From positions 4,960,001-5,024,000 of the forward strand of contig NZ_CP075691.1 of NCBI RefSeq assembly GCF_020026305.1: a stretch of DNA of 64,000 bases, written 5' to 3'. The translations under genes were made by a program, and so were the position numbers. The notes under the pieces are model-generated. The model saw only the letters and a list, made by a program, of their open reading frames with translations. It did not search any database and was not told the DNA's origin. Positions 1 through 9,520 of this stretch are shown in pieces (position 1 is the stretch's first letter; every line of letters starts with the position of its first letter). Source of the stretch: Streptomyces sp. 135. GTDB lineage: Bacteria; Actinomycetota; Actinomycetes; Streptomycetales; Streptomycetaceae.

Positions 1-720
1 CTCGGGCACGCCGGCGCCGGTCAGGATCGCGAGGTGCTGCTCGGCGGGGACGTTCGCGTAGCCGATGTCCTTGCCGCTCTGCCGGGCGACCTCGGCGGCG
101 TACTCGGCCATGCTCCACGCGACATCGCCGCTCAGCTCGTACGCCTTGCCCTCGTGGCCCTCGCCGGTCAGCACGGCGACGGCGGCCGCGGCGTAGTCGG
201 CGCGCGAGGCGGAGGCGACGCGCCCCTCGCCCGCGGAGGCGACGACGGCACCGTGTTCGAGGACCGGGGCGAGGTGCTCGGTGTAGTTCTCGTGGTACCA
301 GCCGTTGCGCAGGAAGGTGTACGGCAGGCCCGAGTCGAGCACCAGCCGCTCGGTGACCTTGTGCTCGGCCGCCAGGTCGAAGTCGGCGTCGGGGCCGCCG
401 AGGACGCCCGTGTAGGCGAGGAGCGCGACCCCGGCTTCGCGCGCGGCGTCGATCACCGCCCGGTGCTGCGCCACGCGCTGCCCGACCTCGCTGCCGGAGA
501 TCAGCAGGACGCGGTCGCCCGCCGCGAAGGCGCCGCGCAGGGTCTCGGGGGCGTTGTAGTCGGCGATCCGCAGCTCGACGCCGCGCTCCGCGAGGCCGGC
601 GGCCTTGTTCTTGTCGCGGACCACGGCGGCGATCTCCCCGGCGGGTATGCCGGCGGCGAGGAGGCCCTCGATGACCAGGCGGCCGAGGTGTCCGGTGGCT
701 CCGGTGACGACGATGCTCAT
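1..720 (-). CDS. NAD(P)H:quinone oxidoreductase-like protein, NmrA/QorB type (3' end cut off)
   Basis: The ATG at 720 opens an atypical short-chain dehydrogenase fold beginning MSIVVTGATGHLGRL, whose GxTGxLG loop binds NAD(P). The later segments DRVLLISGSEVGQR and YTFLRNGWYHENY are typical of the QorB/YtfG quinone reductase 2 branch of the NmrA family. The C-terminus runs off the window start. The gene diverges from a DUF24/HxlR regulator over 124 nt, the arrangement seen for qor2/qorR-type redox-sensing pairs, so reduction of quinones or reactive carbonyls under thiol or quinone stress is the best guess. Other NmrA-type sensors share the fold, so the substrate is inferred. Confidence 0.8.
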   Translation of the reverse strand, partial: MSIVVTGATGHLGRLVIEGLLAAGIPAGEIAAVVRDKNKAAGLAERGVELRIADYNAPETLRGAFAAGDRVLLISGSEVGQRVAQHRAVIDAAREAGVALLAYTGVLGGPDADFDLAAEHKVTERLVLDSGLPYTFLRNGWYHENYTEHLAPVLEHGAVVASAGEGRVASASRADYAAAAVAVLTGEGHEGKAYELSGDVAWSMAEYAAEVARQSGKDIGYANVPAEQHLAILTGAGVPE

Positions 721-738
721 GTCTGGATGCTCCTATTG

Positions 739-769
739 CATGCGGAATGCACGTGTTACATGCGGAATG
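739..769. repeat. Direct repeat CATGCGGAATG in the divergent promoter region
   Basis: CATGCGGAATG occurs at 739-749 and again at 759-769, exactly 20 bp apart and so on nearly the same helix face. It lies just upstream of the oxidoreductase start at 720. It could be a second regulator site; no protein can be assigned. Confidence 0.4.
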
Positions 770-817
770 GGCGTACGGTACGGCACTCACCCTAGCTCCG
801 GCACTAACTATCCGTAA

Positions 818-840
818 GTACCCACTTTGAAGTAAGGTAC
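818..840. promoter_or_regulatory. Probable operator of the HxlR regulator
   Basis: There is an interrupted palindrome: GTACC, C, ACTT, TG, AAGT, AA, GGTAC. It ends 4 nt before the regulator start codon, where binding would block its own expression and could act on the divergent oxidoreductase. DUF24/HxlR proteins commonly bind GTAC/ACTT-type dyads. The assignment is inference. Confidence 0.5.
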
Positions 841-844
841 TGGC

Positions 845-1216
845 ATGGCCGTAAGTAACCGGAACCAGGGCGCCGAGGACATGTGCCCGTACCGCCTCGT
901 CCTGGAGCACGTGACGAGCCGGTGGGGCGTCCTCGTACTGATCGCCTTGGAAGAGCGCTCCCACCGCTTCAGCGAGCTGCGCCGCGCCATCGGCCGCGTC
1001 AGCGAGAAGATGCTGACCCAGACCCTCCAGACCCTGGAGCGCGACGGCCTGGTGCACCGCGACGCCAAGCCGGTCATCCCGCCCCGCGTCGACTACTCCC
1101 TCACGGAGCTCGGCCGCGAGGCCGCCGCGCAGGTCAGGGGCCTCGCGGCCTGGACGGAGCGGCGCATGGCCGACGTACAGAAGGCGCGCACGGCATACGA
1201 CGAGGCCCGGTCCTGA
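845..1216 (+). CDS. HxlR (DUF24) family redox-type transcriptional regulator
   Basis: This 123-aa protein is one winged-helix domain of the HxlR family. It has the family signature near the N-terminus (MCPYRLVLEH, then RWGVLVLIAL) and the helix-turn-helix stretch RFSELRRAIGRVSEKMLTQT. Cys14, in the MCP motif, is at the position of the conserved redox-sensing cysteine of DUF24 regulators such as QorR and YodB. Divergence from a quinone-oxidoreductase-like gene and the dyad at 818-840 suggest autoregulation and control of that neighbour. The stop codon lies in the terminator hairpin at 1206. Confidence 0.85.
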   Translation: MAVSNRNQGAEDMCPYRLVLEHVTSRWGVLVLIALEERSHRFSELRRAIGRVSEKMLTQTLQTLERDGLVHRDAKPVIPPRVDYSLTELGREAAAQVRGLAAWTERRMADVQKARTAYDEARS

Positions 1217-1232
1217 GGGATTCAGGACCGGG
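1206..1232. terminator. Bidirectional hairpin between convergent hxlR-type gene and korB
   Basis: CCCGGTCCTGA (1206-1216) pairs perfectly with TCAGGACCGGG (1222-1232) around a 5-nt loop. The hairpin includes the TGA of the regulator and sits 25 nt from the korB stop. There is no T-tract, as is common in Streptomyces. Confidence 0.65.
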
Positions 1233-1256
1233 CCCCGGAGGCAGGGTGCGGCCGGG

Positions 1257-2310
<1,054 letters not shown>

Positions 2311-2318
<8 letters not shown>

Positions 2319-4242
2319 CGATGGCCTCCTTGAGAGCCGTGGCGAGCTGCTCGGCCTTGAACGGCATTCCATTGACCTGGTTGTACGAGACCGCGTCCAC
2401 CAGGTACTTCGCCCTGATGAGGGTGGCGAGTTGACCGAGGTTCATCTCGGGGATCACCACCTTGTCGTAACGGCGGAGCACCTCGCCCAGGTTCCGCGGG
2501 AACGGATTCAGGTGGCGCAGATGGGCCTGCGCGATGAGGACACCGGCCGCGCGCAGCCGGCGGACCGCCGCGGTGATCGGGCCGTACGTCGAGCCCCAGC
2601 CGAGGACCAGCGTGCGGGCCTCGCCGCTCGGGTCGTCGACCTCCAGGTCGGGTACGTCGATGCCGTCGACCTTGGCCTGGCGGGTGCGGACCATGAAGTC
2701 GTGGTTGGCCGGGTCGTAGGAGATGTTGCCCGTGCCGTCCTGCTTCTCGATGCCGCCGATCCGGTGTTCGAGGCCGGGCGTGCCCGGGATCGCCCACGGG
2801 CGGGCCAGGGTCTGCGGGTCGCGCTTGTAGGGCCAGAACACCTCGGTGCCGTCGTCCTCGGTGTGGTTGGTGCCCGAGGCGAACTGCACGCGCAGATCGG
2901 GCAGTTCGTCCACGTCCGGGATCCGCCACGGCTCGCTGCCGTTGGCGAGGTAGCCGTCGCTCAGCAGGAAGACCGGCGTGCGGTAGGTGACCGCGATCCG
3001 GGCCGCCTCCAGCGCGGCGTCGAAGCAGTCCGCCGGGGTCCTTGGCGCCACGATCGGCACCGGCGCCTCGCCGTTGCGGCCGTACATCGCCTGGAGCAGG
3101 TCGGCCTGCTCGGTCTTGGTCGGCAGACCGGTGGAAGGGCCGCCGCGCTGGATGTCCACGATCAGCAGCGGCAGTTCGAGCGAGACGGCGAGCCCGATGG
3201 TCTCCGACTTCAGCGCCACACCGGGCCCCGAGGTCGTCGTCACCGCCAGCGAACCACCGAACGCCGCGCCGAGCGCCGCGCCGATCCCCGCGATCTCGTC
3301 CTCCGCCTGGAACGTGCGTACGCCGAAGTTCTTGTGCTTGGACAGCTCGTGGAGGATGTCCGAGGCCGGCGTGATGGGGTACGAGCCCAGATACAGCGGC
3401 AGATCCGCCTGCCGGCCCGCCGCGATCAGCCCGTACGACAGCGCGAGGTTGCCGGAGATGTTGCGGTAGGTGCCCGTCGGGAACGCCGTCGAGGCCGGAG
3501 CCACCTCGTAGGAGACCGCGAAGTCCTCGGTCGTCTCACCGAAGTTCCAACCCGCGTGGAACGCCGCGATGTTCGCCTCGGCGATCTCGGGCTTCCTGGC
3601 GAACTTCGTCCGCAGGAACTTCTCGGTGCCCTCCGTCGGCCGGTGGTACATCCACGACAGCAGACCGAGCGCGAACATGTTCTTGGACCGGCCCGCGTCC
3701 TTGCGCGAGAGGTCGAAGTCCTTCAGCGCCTCCACCGTCAGCGTGGTCAGCGGCACCGGGTGCACGCTGTAGCCGTCCAGGGAGCCGTCCTCCAGCGGCG
3801 AGGTGTCGTAACCGACCTTCTGCATCGCGCGCTTGGAGAATTCGTCCGTGTTGACGATGATCTCCGCGCCGCGCGGCACGTCCGCGATGTTCGCCTTCAG
3901 GGCCGCCGGGTTCATCGCCACCAGCACGTTCGGGGCGTCACCGGGGGTCAGGATGTCGTGGTCGGCGAAGTGCAGCTGGAAGGAGGAGACACCCGGCAGG
4001 GTCCCGGCGGGAGCCCTGATCTCGGCCGGGAAGTTCGGCAGCGTCGACAGGTCGTTGCCGAAGGACGCGGTCTCCGAAGTGAAACGGTCACCCGTGAGCT
4101 GCATGCCGTCACCGGAGTCACCCGCGAAACGGATGATCACCCGGTCCAGGCGCCGTACGTCTTTCTCACTCGCGGGCCTGCGCTGCTCTCCGACGAGTGC
4201 CCCGTCGGCCTGCTCGGCTTCGCTACTGACCTTGCTGGTCAC
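2311..4242 (-). CDS. korA: 2-oxoglutarate:ferredoxin oxidoreductase, alpha subunit (gamma-alpha fusion)
   Basis: This 643-aa subunit carries the gamma domain fused in front of the alpha domain. The gamma domain (about residues 34-210) has FAGDSGDGMQLTGDRF, and the alpha domain (about 240-560) has GSYPITPASDILHELS and GGPSTGLPTKTEQADLLQA. With KorB it forms the CoA-dependent 2-oxoacid oxidoreductase that reduces ferredoxin. The GTG start at 4242 has a GGGAGG Shine-Dalgarno at about 4252-4257. It is the first gene of the korAB unit. The complex I cluster lacking an NADH module, 4 kb away, is a plausible acceptor for the ferredoxin it reduces; that link is inference. Confidence 0.93.
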
Positions 4243-4557
4243 TGAACTGGACCTCCCTCAAGGCGGCTGAGGGCAATCGCCGGGACGCCCGGCGCTCCCA
4301 AGGCCCACCCTACGTCTGTAAGGGGTGCCTTCCTCGGGTAGCTCGTATTTTGGACGCCGTTTTGAGACGCCTTGTTGTCCTGGTCTGCCATGATCTGCCT
4401 ATTCCCCCGGCCCTTGGTAGATGACGCTCCCCGCTCATCCTTTGGTTCTAGGACTCCTACGGCTTGTCTATGGCCGATCCCTGACCTGGTCCTGACGCGA
4501 CCGGCTCATTTCTGACCTTGCTCTGACCTCGGCGGTCATGAGTCGAGGTCGGCCCGG
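4243..4557. other. Intergenic region upstream of korA
   Basis: These 315 nt must hold the korA promoter (leftward) and lie downstream of the response regulator gene. They are somewhat AT-richer than the surroundings (around 4340-4400). No convincing hairpin, repeat or consensus promoter was found by eye. Confidence 0.4.
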
Positions 4558-5229
4558 TCATGAGTTGAGGTAGGTCAGGACGGCCAGCACCCTGCGATGA
4601 TCTCCGTCACTCGGGGACAGGCCGAGCTTCAGGAAGATGTTGCTCACGTGCTTCTCGACGGCGCCGTCGCTCACCACGAGCTGCCGGGCGATCGCCGAGT
4701 TCGTCCGCCCCTCCGCCATCAGCCCGAGCACCTCGCGCTCGCGCGGCGTGAGCCCGGCCAGGACGTCCTGCTTGCGGCTGCGGCCGAGCAGCTGCGCCAC
4801 GACCTCCGGGTCGAGCGCGGTGCCTCCCTCGGCCACCCGCACCACCGCGTCCACGAACTCGCGCACCTCGGCGACCCGGTCCTTGAGCAGATAGCCCACG
4901 CCCCGGCTGGACCCGGCGAGCAGCTCGGTGGCGTACTGCTCCTCGACGTACTGCGAAAGGACCAGCACCCCGAGCCCGGGGTGCTGGTGGCGCAGATGCA
5001 CCGCGGCCCGCACCCCCTCGTCGGTGTGTGTCGGCGGCATCCGCACATCGGCGACGACCACGTCCGGCAGGGCGTTCTCCGCCGCGAGGCCGGTGATCGT
5101 CTTGATCAGCGCCTCGGCATCACCCACGCCGGCGACCACGTCGTGCCCGCGGTCGGTCAGCAACCGGGTCAGGCCCTCCCTGAGCAGCACTGAATCCTCG
5201 GCGATGACCACCCGCACTTTGTCCTCCAC
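4558..5229 (-). CDS. NarL/FixJ-type two-component response regulator
   Basis: A 223-aa regulator with an N-terminal receiver (KVRVVIAEDS acidic pocket, phospho-acceptor Asp61 in VVVADVRMPP, Lys in YLLKDRV) and a C-terminal LuxR-type helix-turn-helix (LTPREREVLGLMAEG, NSAIARQLVVSDGAVEKHV). The GTG at 5229 was chosen because a GGGGGG stretch sits 9 nt upstream and the receiver begins at once; an ATG at 5337 would add 36 low-complexity residues. Two histidine kinase genes lie next to it on the same strand, and it is the only regulator for both. Targets are unknown, though korAB and the complex I cluster flank the system. Confidence 0.88.
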   Translation of the reverse strand: MEDKVRVVIAEDSVLLREGLTRLLTDRGHDVVAGVGDAEALIKTITGLAAENALPDVVVADVRMPPTHTDEGVRAAVHLRHQHPGLGVLVLSQYVEEQYATELLAGSSRGVGYLLKDRVAEVREFVDAVVRVAEGGTALDPEVVAQLLGRSRKQDVLAGLTPREREVLGLMAEGRTNSAIARQLVVSDGAVEKHVSNIFLKLGLSPSDGDHRRVLAVLTYLNS

Positions 5230-5434
5230 TGTTCTTGGCCCCCCGGCGCGCTCGGCTGAGTCACCGGCGCGCTCCGACGCCGGTGACGTCGGCCGGGCGT
5301 CCGGCACCTCAGTATCGCGCGATCCGGGGCCGTCCACCGGTGCTGTCGCCAGACTGGTTCACCCGTCACCCGTCGCGCCGCCCCGGTCCGGCGTACGGAC
5401 CAGGGGCGGCGCGCCTGGCTGAGGATCTGTCACA

Positions 5435-6796
5435 TCACGCCTGGCGCCAGGGGAGTTCCGCCGTGACCGCCGTCGGGCCGCCCTGCGGCGAGTCGACGAC
5501 CAGGATCCCGTCGACCGCGTCCAGTCGCTCCGCGAGGCCCGCGAGACCGGAGCCCGCGCTCACGTCGGCGCCGCCCGAGCCGTCGTCCGTGACCTGGAGC
5601 ATCAGCCGGTCCTCGGACCGCCACACGTCCACCGAGGCGCGGCTCGCCCGGCTGTGCTTGCTGATGTTCTGCAGCAGCTCGGAGACCGTGAAGTACGCGA
5701 TGCCCTCGATGGCGGGGGCCGGACGGCTCGCCAGGTCCACCTCCACCTGGACCGGCACCGTGCAGCGGGCGGCCAGCGCGGAGAGCGCGGCGTTCAGGCC
5801 GCGGTCGGTGAGGACCGCGGGGTGGATGCCGCGGGCGAGGTCGCGCAGCTCCTGGAGGGCGACCTTCACCTCGCCGTGCGCCTCGTCCACCATGCGGGCA
5901 GCGGCCTCGGGGTCCTCGGTCAGCTTCTCCTTGGCCAGGCCGAGGTCCATGGCGAGGGCGACCAGGCGGGCCTGCGCGCCGTCGTGCAGATCGCGCTCGA
6001 TGCGGCGCAGATCGGCGGCGGCGGTGTCCACGACCACGCCCCGGTCCGACTCCAGTTCGACGACGCGGGACGCGAGCCGCGAGGGGCCGAGCAGCCCGTG
6101 CACCATCAGCCGGTCCACCGTCGTCAGGGCCCGCAGGATCCATGGCGTGGCCAGCGTGATCAGCAAGCCGGTCGCCGCCGTGACGCCGAGCTCGAAGGGG
6201 TTGTCGAGGTAGATGCGGTGGTGGTCGTCGCCGTAGAGCTGGATGCCGCCCTGGCCGCCGTAGAGCGGGAAGAGCCAGAACCACAGCGGATACGTGAGCA
6301 TCAGCCAGCCGTACGTCCAAAAGACGACCGCCACGACGAACGAGAAGATCGCCCAGGGCATCAGCAGCACGGAGTAGAGCAGGTGCCGCCAGGACGAGCC
6401 GCTCTTGAGGACGGCCCCGATGAGCGCGAGCGCGCCGCCGCCCTTGGGCCGCAGCGGCTCCGGGGGAGCGACGTCCAGGCCGAGCAGACCCCGGGCCCGC
6501 GTCCGCTCCAGGGCGCCGATGCCGCGGCAGCCGGCCAGGGCGCCGGCGAGGACCGGCACGCCGATGAAGGTGATCAGCAGTCCCGCGCCGAGCGAGAGCA
6601 TCGTGACCGCGAAGACGAAGGAGACGATGCCGATGGGCAGGCTCAGCAGGGTGTAGCCGAGCTCCTTCCAGGTGCGGGCCTCGATCGGGGCGCGCAGCCC
6701 CGCGGGGAGGCGGTGGCGCCGCCGCTCGGCGTCGGTTGCGCGGAAGTCCGGCCGGTCCATGTGCGCGTACCCCTGTCCGTACTCCGTGGCCATCAC
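5435..6796 (-). CDS. Membrane-bound sensor histidine kinase (HisKA_3), first of two paralogues
   Basis: A 453-aa kinase. The N-terminal half is a membrane sensor domain with several hydrophobic segments (about residues 45-85, 135-185 and 200-222). HisKA_3 follows, with phospho-acceptor His271 in RDLHDGAQARL, then an HATPase_c domain with the N-box SELLQNISKHS and G-box DDGSGG. The start can be GTG 6796 or the adjacent ATG 6793. From the HisKA_3 box onwards it is close to the next kinase (7015-8217), including a long identical run around the histidine, so the pair arose by tandem duplication. Probable partner: the regulator at 4558-5229. Signal unknown. Confidence 0.88.
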   Translation of the reverse strand: MMATEYGQGYAHMDRPDFRATDAERRRHRLPAGLRAPIEARTWKELGYTLLSLPIGIVSFVFAVTMLSLGAGLLITFIGVPVLAGALAGCRGIGALERTRARGLLGLDVAPPEPLRPKGGGALALIGAVLKSGSSWRHLLYSVLLMPWAIFSFVVAVVFWTYGWLMLTYPLWFWLFPLYGGQGGIQLYGDDHHRIYLDNPFELGVTAATGLLITLATPWILRALTTVDRLMVHGLLGPSRLASRVVELESDRGVVVDTAAADLRRIERDLHDGAQARLVALAMDLGLAKEKLTEDPEAAARMVDEAHGEVKVALQELRDLARGIHPAVLTDRGLNAALSALAARCTVPVQVEVDLASRPAPAIEGIAYFTVSELLQNISKHSRASRASVDVWRSEDRLMLQVTDDGSGGADVSAGSGLAGLAERLDAVDGILVVDSPQGGPTAVTAELPWRQA

Positions 6797-6976
6797 TGCC
6801 GTCCGTTTCTGCTCGAGTTCCGCACCCAGGTTCTGCCGCTTCCGCTGCCCTGCTGCTGGAGCTGCCTGTTTTCCGTACCTCCAGCCTCGCGGCCGGGCCG
6901 TCCCCGGGCCATGGAGCGCGTCGGCGTCTTGGGGCGGGGGTTTTCCCTACCCTCGGGGCCTTCGGCGGGGCTTTTC

Positions 6977-7002
6977 GGAGGGGACTTTTGGAGGGGACTT
7001 TT
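6977..7002. repeat. Tandem GGAGGGGACTTTT, two copies
   Basis: Two perfect back-to-back 13-bp units lie at 6977-6989 and 6990-7002, in the 218-nt gap between the two kinase genes, beside further G-run/T-run sequence. On the transcribed minus strand these are A-rich and C-rich tracts just downstream of the second kinase stop. Function unknown. Confidence 0.5.
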
Positions 7003-7014
7003 TTGGGGACGGTG

Positions 7015-8217
7015 TCACGTCCCGTGGGTCCCGGAAGGGGCGTCCGCCGTGCGGCCGCGCCACGGCAGCTCCGCCGTGATCGTCGTCGGCCCGCCCTCCG
7101 GCGAGTCGATCACGAAGAGGCCGTCGACCGCGCCGAGCCGGTCCGCGAGCCCCGCCATACCGGTGCCGCCGTCCAGCCGGGCCCCGCCCCGCCCGTCGTC
7201 CCACACCTGGATGAGCAGCCGCTCGTCCGCGCGCCACACCTCCACGCTCGCGCTGCGCGCCCCGCTGTGCTTACTGACGTTCTGAAGCAGCTCGGAGACC
7301 GTGAAGTACGCGATGCCCTCGATGGCCGCCGCCGGACGCGCCGGCAGGTCGGCGGTCACCTTCACCGGCACCGTGCAGCGCGACGCCACCGAGGAGAGCG
7401 CGGCGTTCAGACCGCGGTCGGTGAGGACCGCGGGGTGGATGCCGCGGGCGAGGTCGCGCAGCTCCTGGAGGGCCAGCTTCACCTCGCCGTGCGCCTCGTC
7501 CACCATCAGGGCCGCGGCGTCGGGGTCCTCCAGCAGCTTCTCCTTGGCGAGGCCGAGCCCCATCGCGAGGGCGACCAGGCGGGCCTGCGCGCCGTCGTGC
7601 AGATCGCGCTCGATGCGGCGCAGATCGGCGGCGGCGGTGTCCACGACCACGCCACGGTCGGACTCCAGTTCGGCGATGCGGCGCTCCAGCTCGTCGGAAG
7701 GGCAGAGCAGCCCGCGCACCATCATCCGGTCGACGTTGGTCAGCCCACGGACGACGAAGGGCAGCACCGGCCAGAGCACGAAGAGCCCCACGAGCGTGAC
7801 GGCGAAGGTGAGCACGCCCCACGGCAACCGGATGAACGCGTACAGCATCGTGCGCCAGCCCACCGGGTCCTTCAGGGTCGACCAGAGCCGACCGAAGAAA
7901 CCGCCCCCGTCGAGCACCCGCATCGGGCTCGGCTCATCGACCCGCACCCCGAGCAGCTTCCTGGCCCGCGCCCGCTCGGTCCGGCCCAGCAGCCGCGCGC
8001 CGAGCAGCCCCATCGCGAGCAGCGGCAGGCCGACGACCGTCACCGTCAGACCGGCGCCCAGCGCGAGCGCGCCCACCGCGTAGACGAAACCGGCGATGCC
8101 CATCGGCAGGTTCACCAGAAGGTGGGCGATCTCCCGCCAGGTACGCGCGTCGTACGCGAAGCGCGCGGGCGGCAGTGGATCGTCGTCATGCGGGGGCGTG
8201 GTGCTGCGTGCGGTCAT
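7015..8217 (-). CDS. Membrane-bound sensor histidine kinase (HisKA_3), second paralogue
   Basis: This 400-aa paralogue of the kinase at 5435-6796 has the same layout: a multi-pass membrane sensor domain (residues about 30-75 and 120-160), phospho-acceptor His207 in RDLHDGAQARL, N-box SELLQNVSKHS and G-box DDGRGG. The sensor domains of the two paralogues differ much more than the catalytic halves, which suggests distinct inputs to a shared regulator, possibly as heterodimers. The ATG at 8217 is followed immediately by the Thr/Pro-rich N-terminus MTARSTTPPHDDD. Its promoter must lie in 8218-8500, shared with the divergent nuoA. Confidence 0.87.
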   Translation of the reverse strand: MTARSTTPPHDDDPLPPARFAYDARTWREIAHLLVNLPMGIAGFVYAVGALALGAGLTVTVVGLPLLAMGLLGARLLGRTERARARKLLGVRVDEPSPMRVLDGGGFFGRLWSTLKDPVGWRTMLYAFIRLPWGVLTFAVTLVGLFVLWPVLPFVVRGLTNVDRMMVRGLLCPSDELERRIAELESDRGVVVDTAAADLRRIERDLHDGAQARLVALAMGLGLAKEKLLEDPDAAALMVDEAHGEVKLALQELRDLARGIHPAVLTDRGLNAALSSVASRCTVPVKVTADLPARPAAAIEGIAYFTVSELLQNVSKHSGARSASVEVWRADERLLIQVWDDGRGGARLDGGTGMAGLADRLGAVDGLFVIDSPEGGPTTITAELPWRGRTADAPSGTHGT

Positions 8218-8299
8218 ACGCGCCAGAGTGCCGGGCGCGCCGCCGTAACGCCATGAGGACCCCCGCCCGGACGACCGGGGGATAACCCCACCTTCACCG

Positions 8300-8412
8300 A
8301 CCGACGCGTGCCGCTGACCCTGACCGATGCGTGCCGCTCACCCCGACCGATGTACGGCGCTCACCCTGACCGATGTGTGTCGCTCGCCCTGACGGATGCG
8401 TGACGCTCTGCT
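8300..8412. repeat. Five contiguous 23-bp direct repeats upstream of nuoA
   Basis: Units start at 8300, 8323, 8346, 8369 and 8392 (the last is slightly short) with no spacers. Each begins ACCGATGYGTGYCGCTC and ends with ACCCTG-like sequence. The array is in the only intergenic space shared by the second kinase gene and the nuo cluster, ending about 90 nt before nuoA. A period close to two helical turns suggests a multimeric protein binding site. A weak promoter-like TAGACT follows at about 8434. Confidence 0.75.
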
Positions 8413-8501
8413 TACCGATCCTTTAGCAGGCCCTAGACTCCCGTGCGTACAGATCGTCGAACAGGATCAGGATCAAGGCGGTCGGGGAGTGAGGGGCTGA
8501 C

Positions 8502-8891
8502 GTGCACGTGACGAACGTCGCGGCGAGCTACTACCAGTCGTACTCCGTCGTGGGGCTGCTCGCGGTCGTCGGCGTGCTGTTCGTCGCCGTCGCCTTCGGC
8601 GCCGGACGGCTGCTGCGCCCGGTGGTGCCCACCCCGGAGAAACTCCTGACGTACGAGTGCGGCGTCGACCCCGTCGGCGAGGGCTGGGCCCACACCCAGG
8701 TCCGCTACTACGTCTACGCCTTCCTCTACGTGATCTTCGCCGTCGACTCGATCTTCCTCTTCCCCTGGGCGACGGTCTTCGCCGCGCCCGGTTACGGCGC
8801 GACGACGCTCGTGGAGATGTTCATCTTCCTCGGCTTCCTCGCCGTGGGCCTGCTGTACGCATACAAGAAGGGCGTCCTTACATGGACGTGA
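8502..8891 (+). CDS. nuoA: NADH-quinone oxidoreductase subunit A homologue
   Basis: A 129-aa protein with three hydrophobic helices and the family motif YECGVDPVG. In complex I this small subunit sits in the membrane arm beside NuoH, near the quinone channel. The GTG start at 8502 opens MHVTNVAASYY. Its last 10 nt overlap nuoB. It is the first gene of a tightly packed ten-gene operon in which D, E, F and G are missing. Confidence 0.92.
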   Translation: MHVTNVAASYYQSYSVVGLLAVVGVLFVAVAFGAGRLLRPVVPTPEKLLTYECGVDPVGEGWAHTQVRYYVYAFLYVIFAVDSIFLFPWATVFAAPGYGATTLVEMFIFLGFLAVGLLYAYKKGVLTWT

Positions 8892-9520
8892 GCCCCGGGA
8901 CCCCCGTGCCCCCCGTGACCCCCGCTCCCGTGGACCTGCCGGAGCCGAAGCGCCTCGGCGTGCTCTCCCGCCTGGCCCCCGAGCCGATGAAGGTGGTCCT
9001 CAACTGGGGCCGCCGCTACTCCCTGTGGGTCTTCAACTTCGGCCTCGCCTGCTGCGCGATCGAGTTCATCGCCGCCTCCATGGCGCGCCACGACTTCATC
9101 CGGCTCGGCGTCATCCCGTTCGCGCCGGGGCCGCGCCAGGCCGACCTGATGGTCGTGTCCGGCACGGTGACCGACAAGATGGCGCCCGCCGTGAAGCGCC
9201 TGTACGAACAGATGCCCGAACCGAAGTACGTGATCTCGTTCGGCGCCTGCTCCAACTGCGGCGGGCCCTACTGGGACTCGTACTCCGTCACCAAGGGCGT
9301 CGACCAGATCATCCCGGTCGACGTGTACGTCCCCGGCTGCCCGCCCCGGCCCGAGGCGCTGCTCCAGGGCATTCTCAAGCTCCAGGAGAAGATCGCCCGC
9401 GAGTCGCTCGGCGAGCGGTACGGCGGCGGAGCGCGGCCTTCCGTGGCGGCGCTGCGCAGTGGCCTCGTCCAGGGCCCGGCGCCGGCACCGGGACCCGAGA
9501 CCCAGGAGGGTGACCGGTGA
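8882..9520 (+). CDS. nuoB: NADH-quinone oxidoreductase subunit B homologue (cluster N2)
   Basis: A 212-aa peripheral-arm subunit. Cys57, Cys58, Cys123 and Cys153 (in GLACCAIEF, GACSNCGG and VPGCPPRP) match the four ligands of the terminal [4Fe-4S] cluster N2, which hands electrons to quinone. The ATG at 8882 lies inside the end of nuoA, and the stop overlaps nuoC by 4 nt. The C-terminal 40 residues are Pro/Gly/Ala-rich. Intact ligands argue for a working electron-transfer protein, although the NuoD partner that normally shapes the quinone site is not encoded here. Confidence 0.93.
   Translation: MDVSPGTPVPPVTPAPVDLPEPKRLGVLSRLAPEPMKVVLNWGRRYSLWVFNFGLACCAIEFIAASMARHDFIRLGVIPFAPGPRQADLMVVSGTVTDKMAPAVKRLYEQMPEPKYVISFGACSNCGGPYWDSYSVTKGVDQIIPVDVYVPGCPPRPEALLQGILKLQEKIARESLGERYGGGARPSVAALRSGLVQGPAPAPGPETQEGDR

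Noticed and set aside
5229..5337. Upstream ATG (5337) as start of the response regulator
   Set aside because: It would add 36 low-complexity residues before the receiver domain; GTG 5229 has a better-placed ribosome site.
8300..8412. CRISPR-like array
   Set aside because: The repeats are contiguous with no spacers and are only 23 bp; no cas genes are near. The TAGCGG and GTGTGACG arrays were rejected for the same reason.
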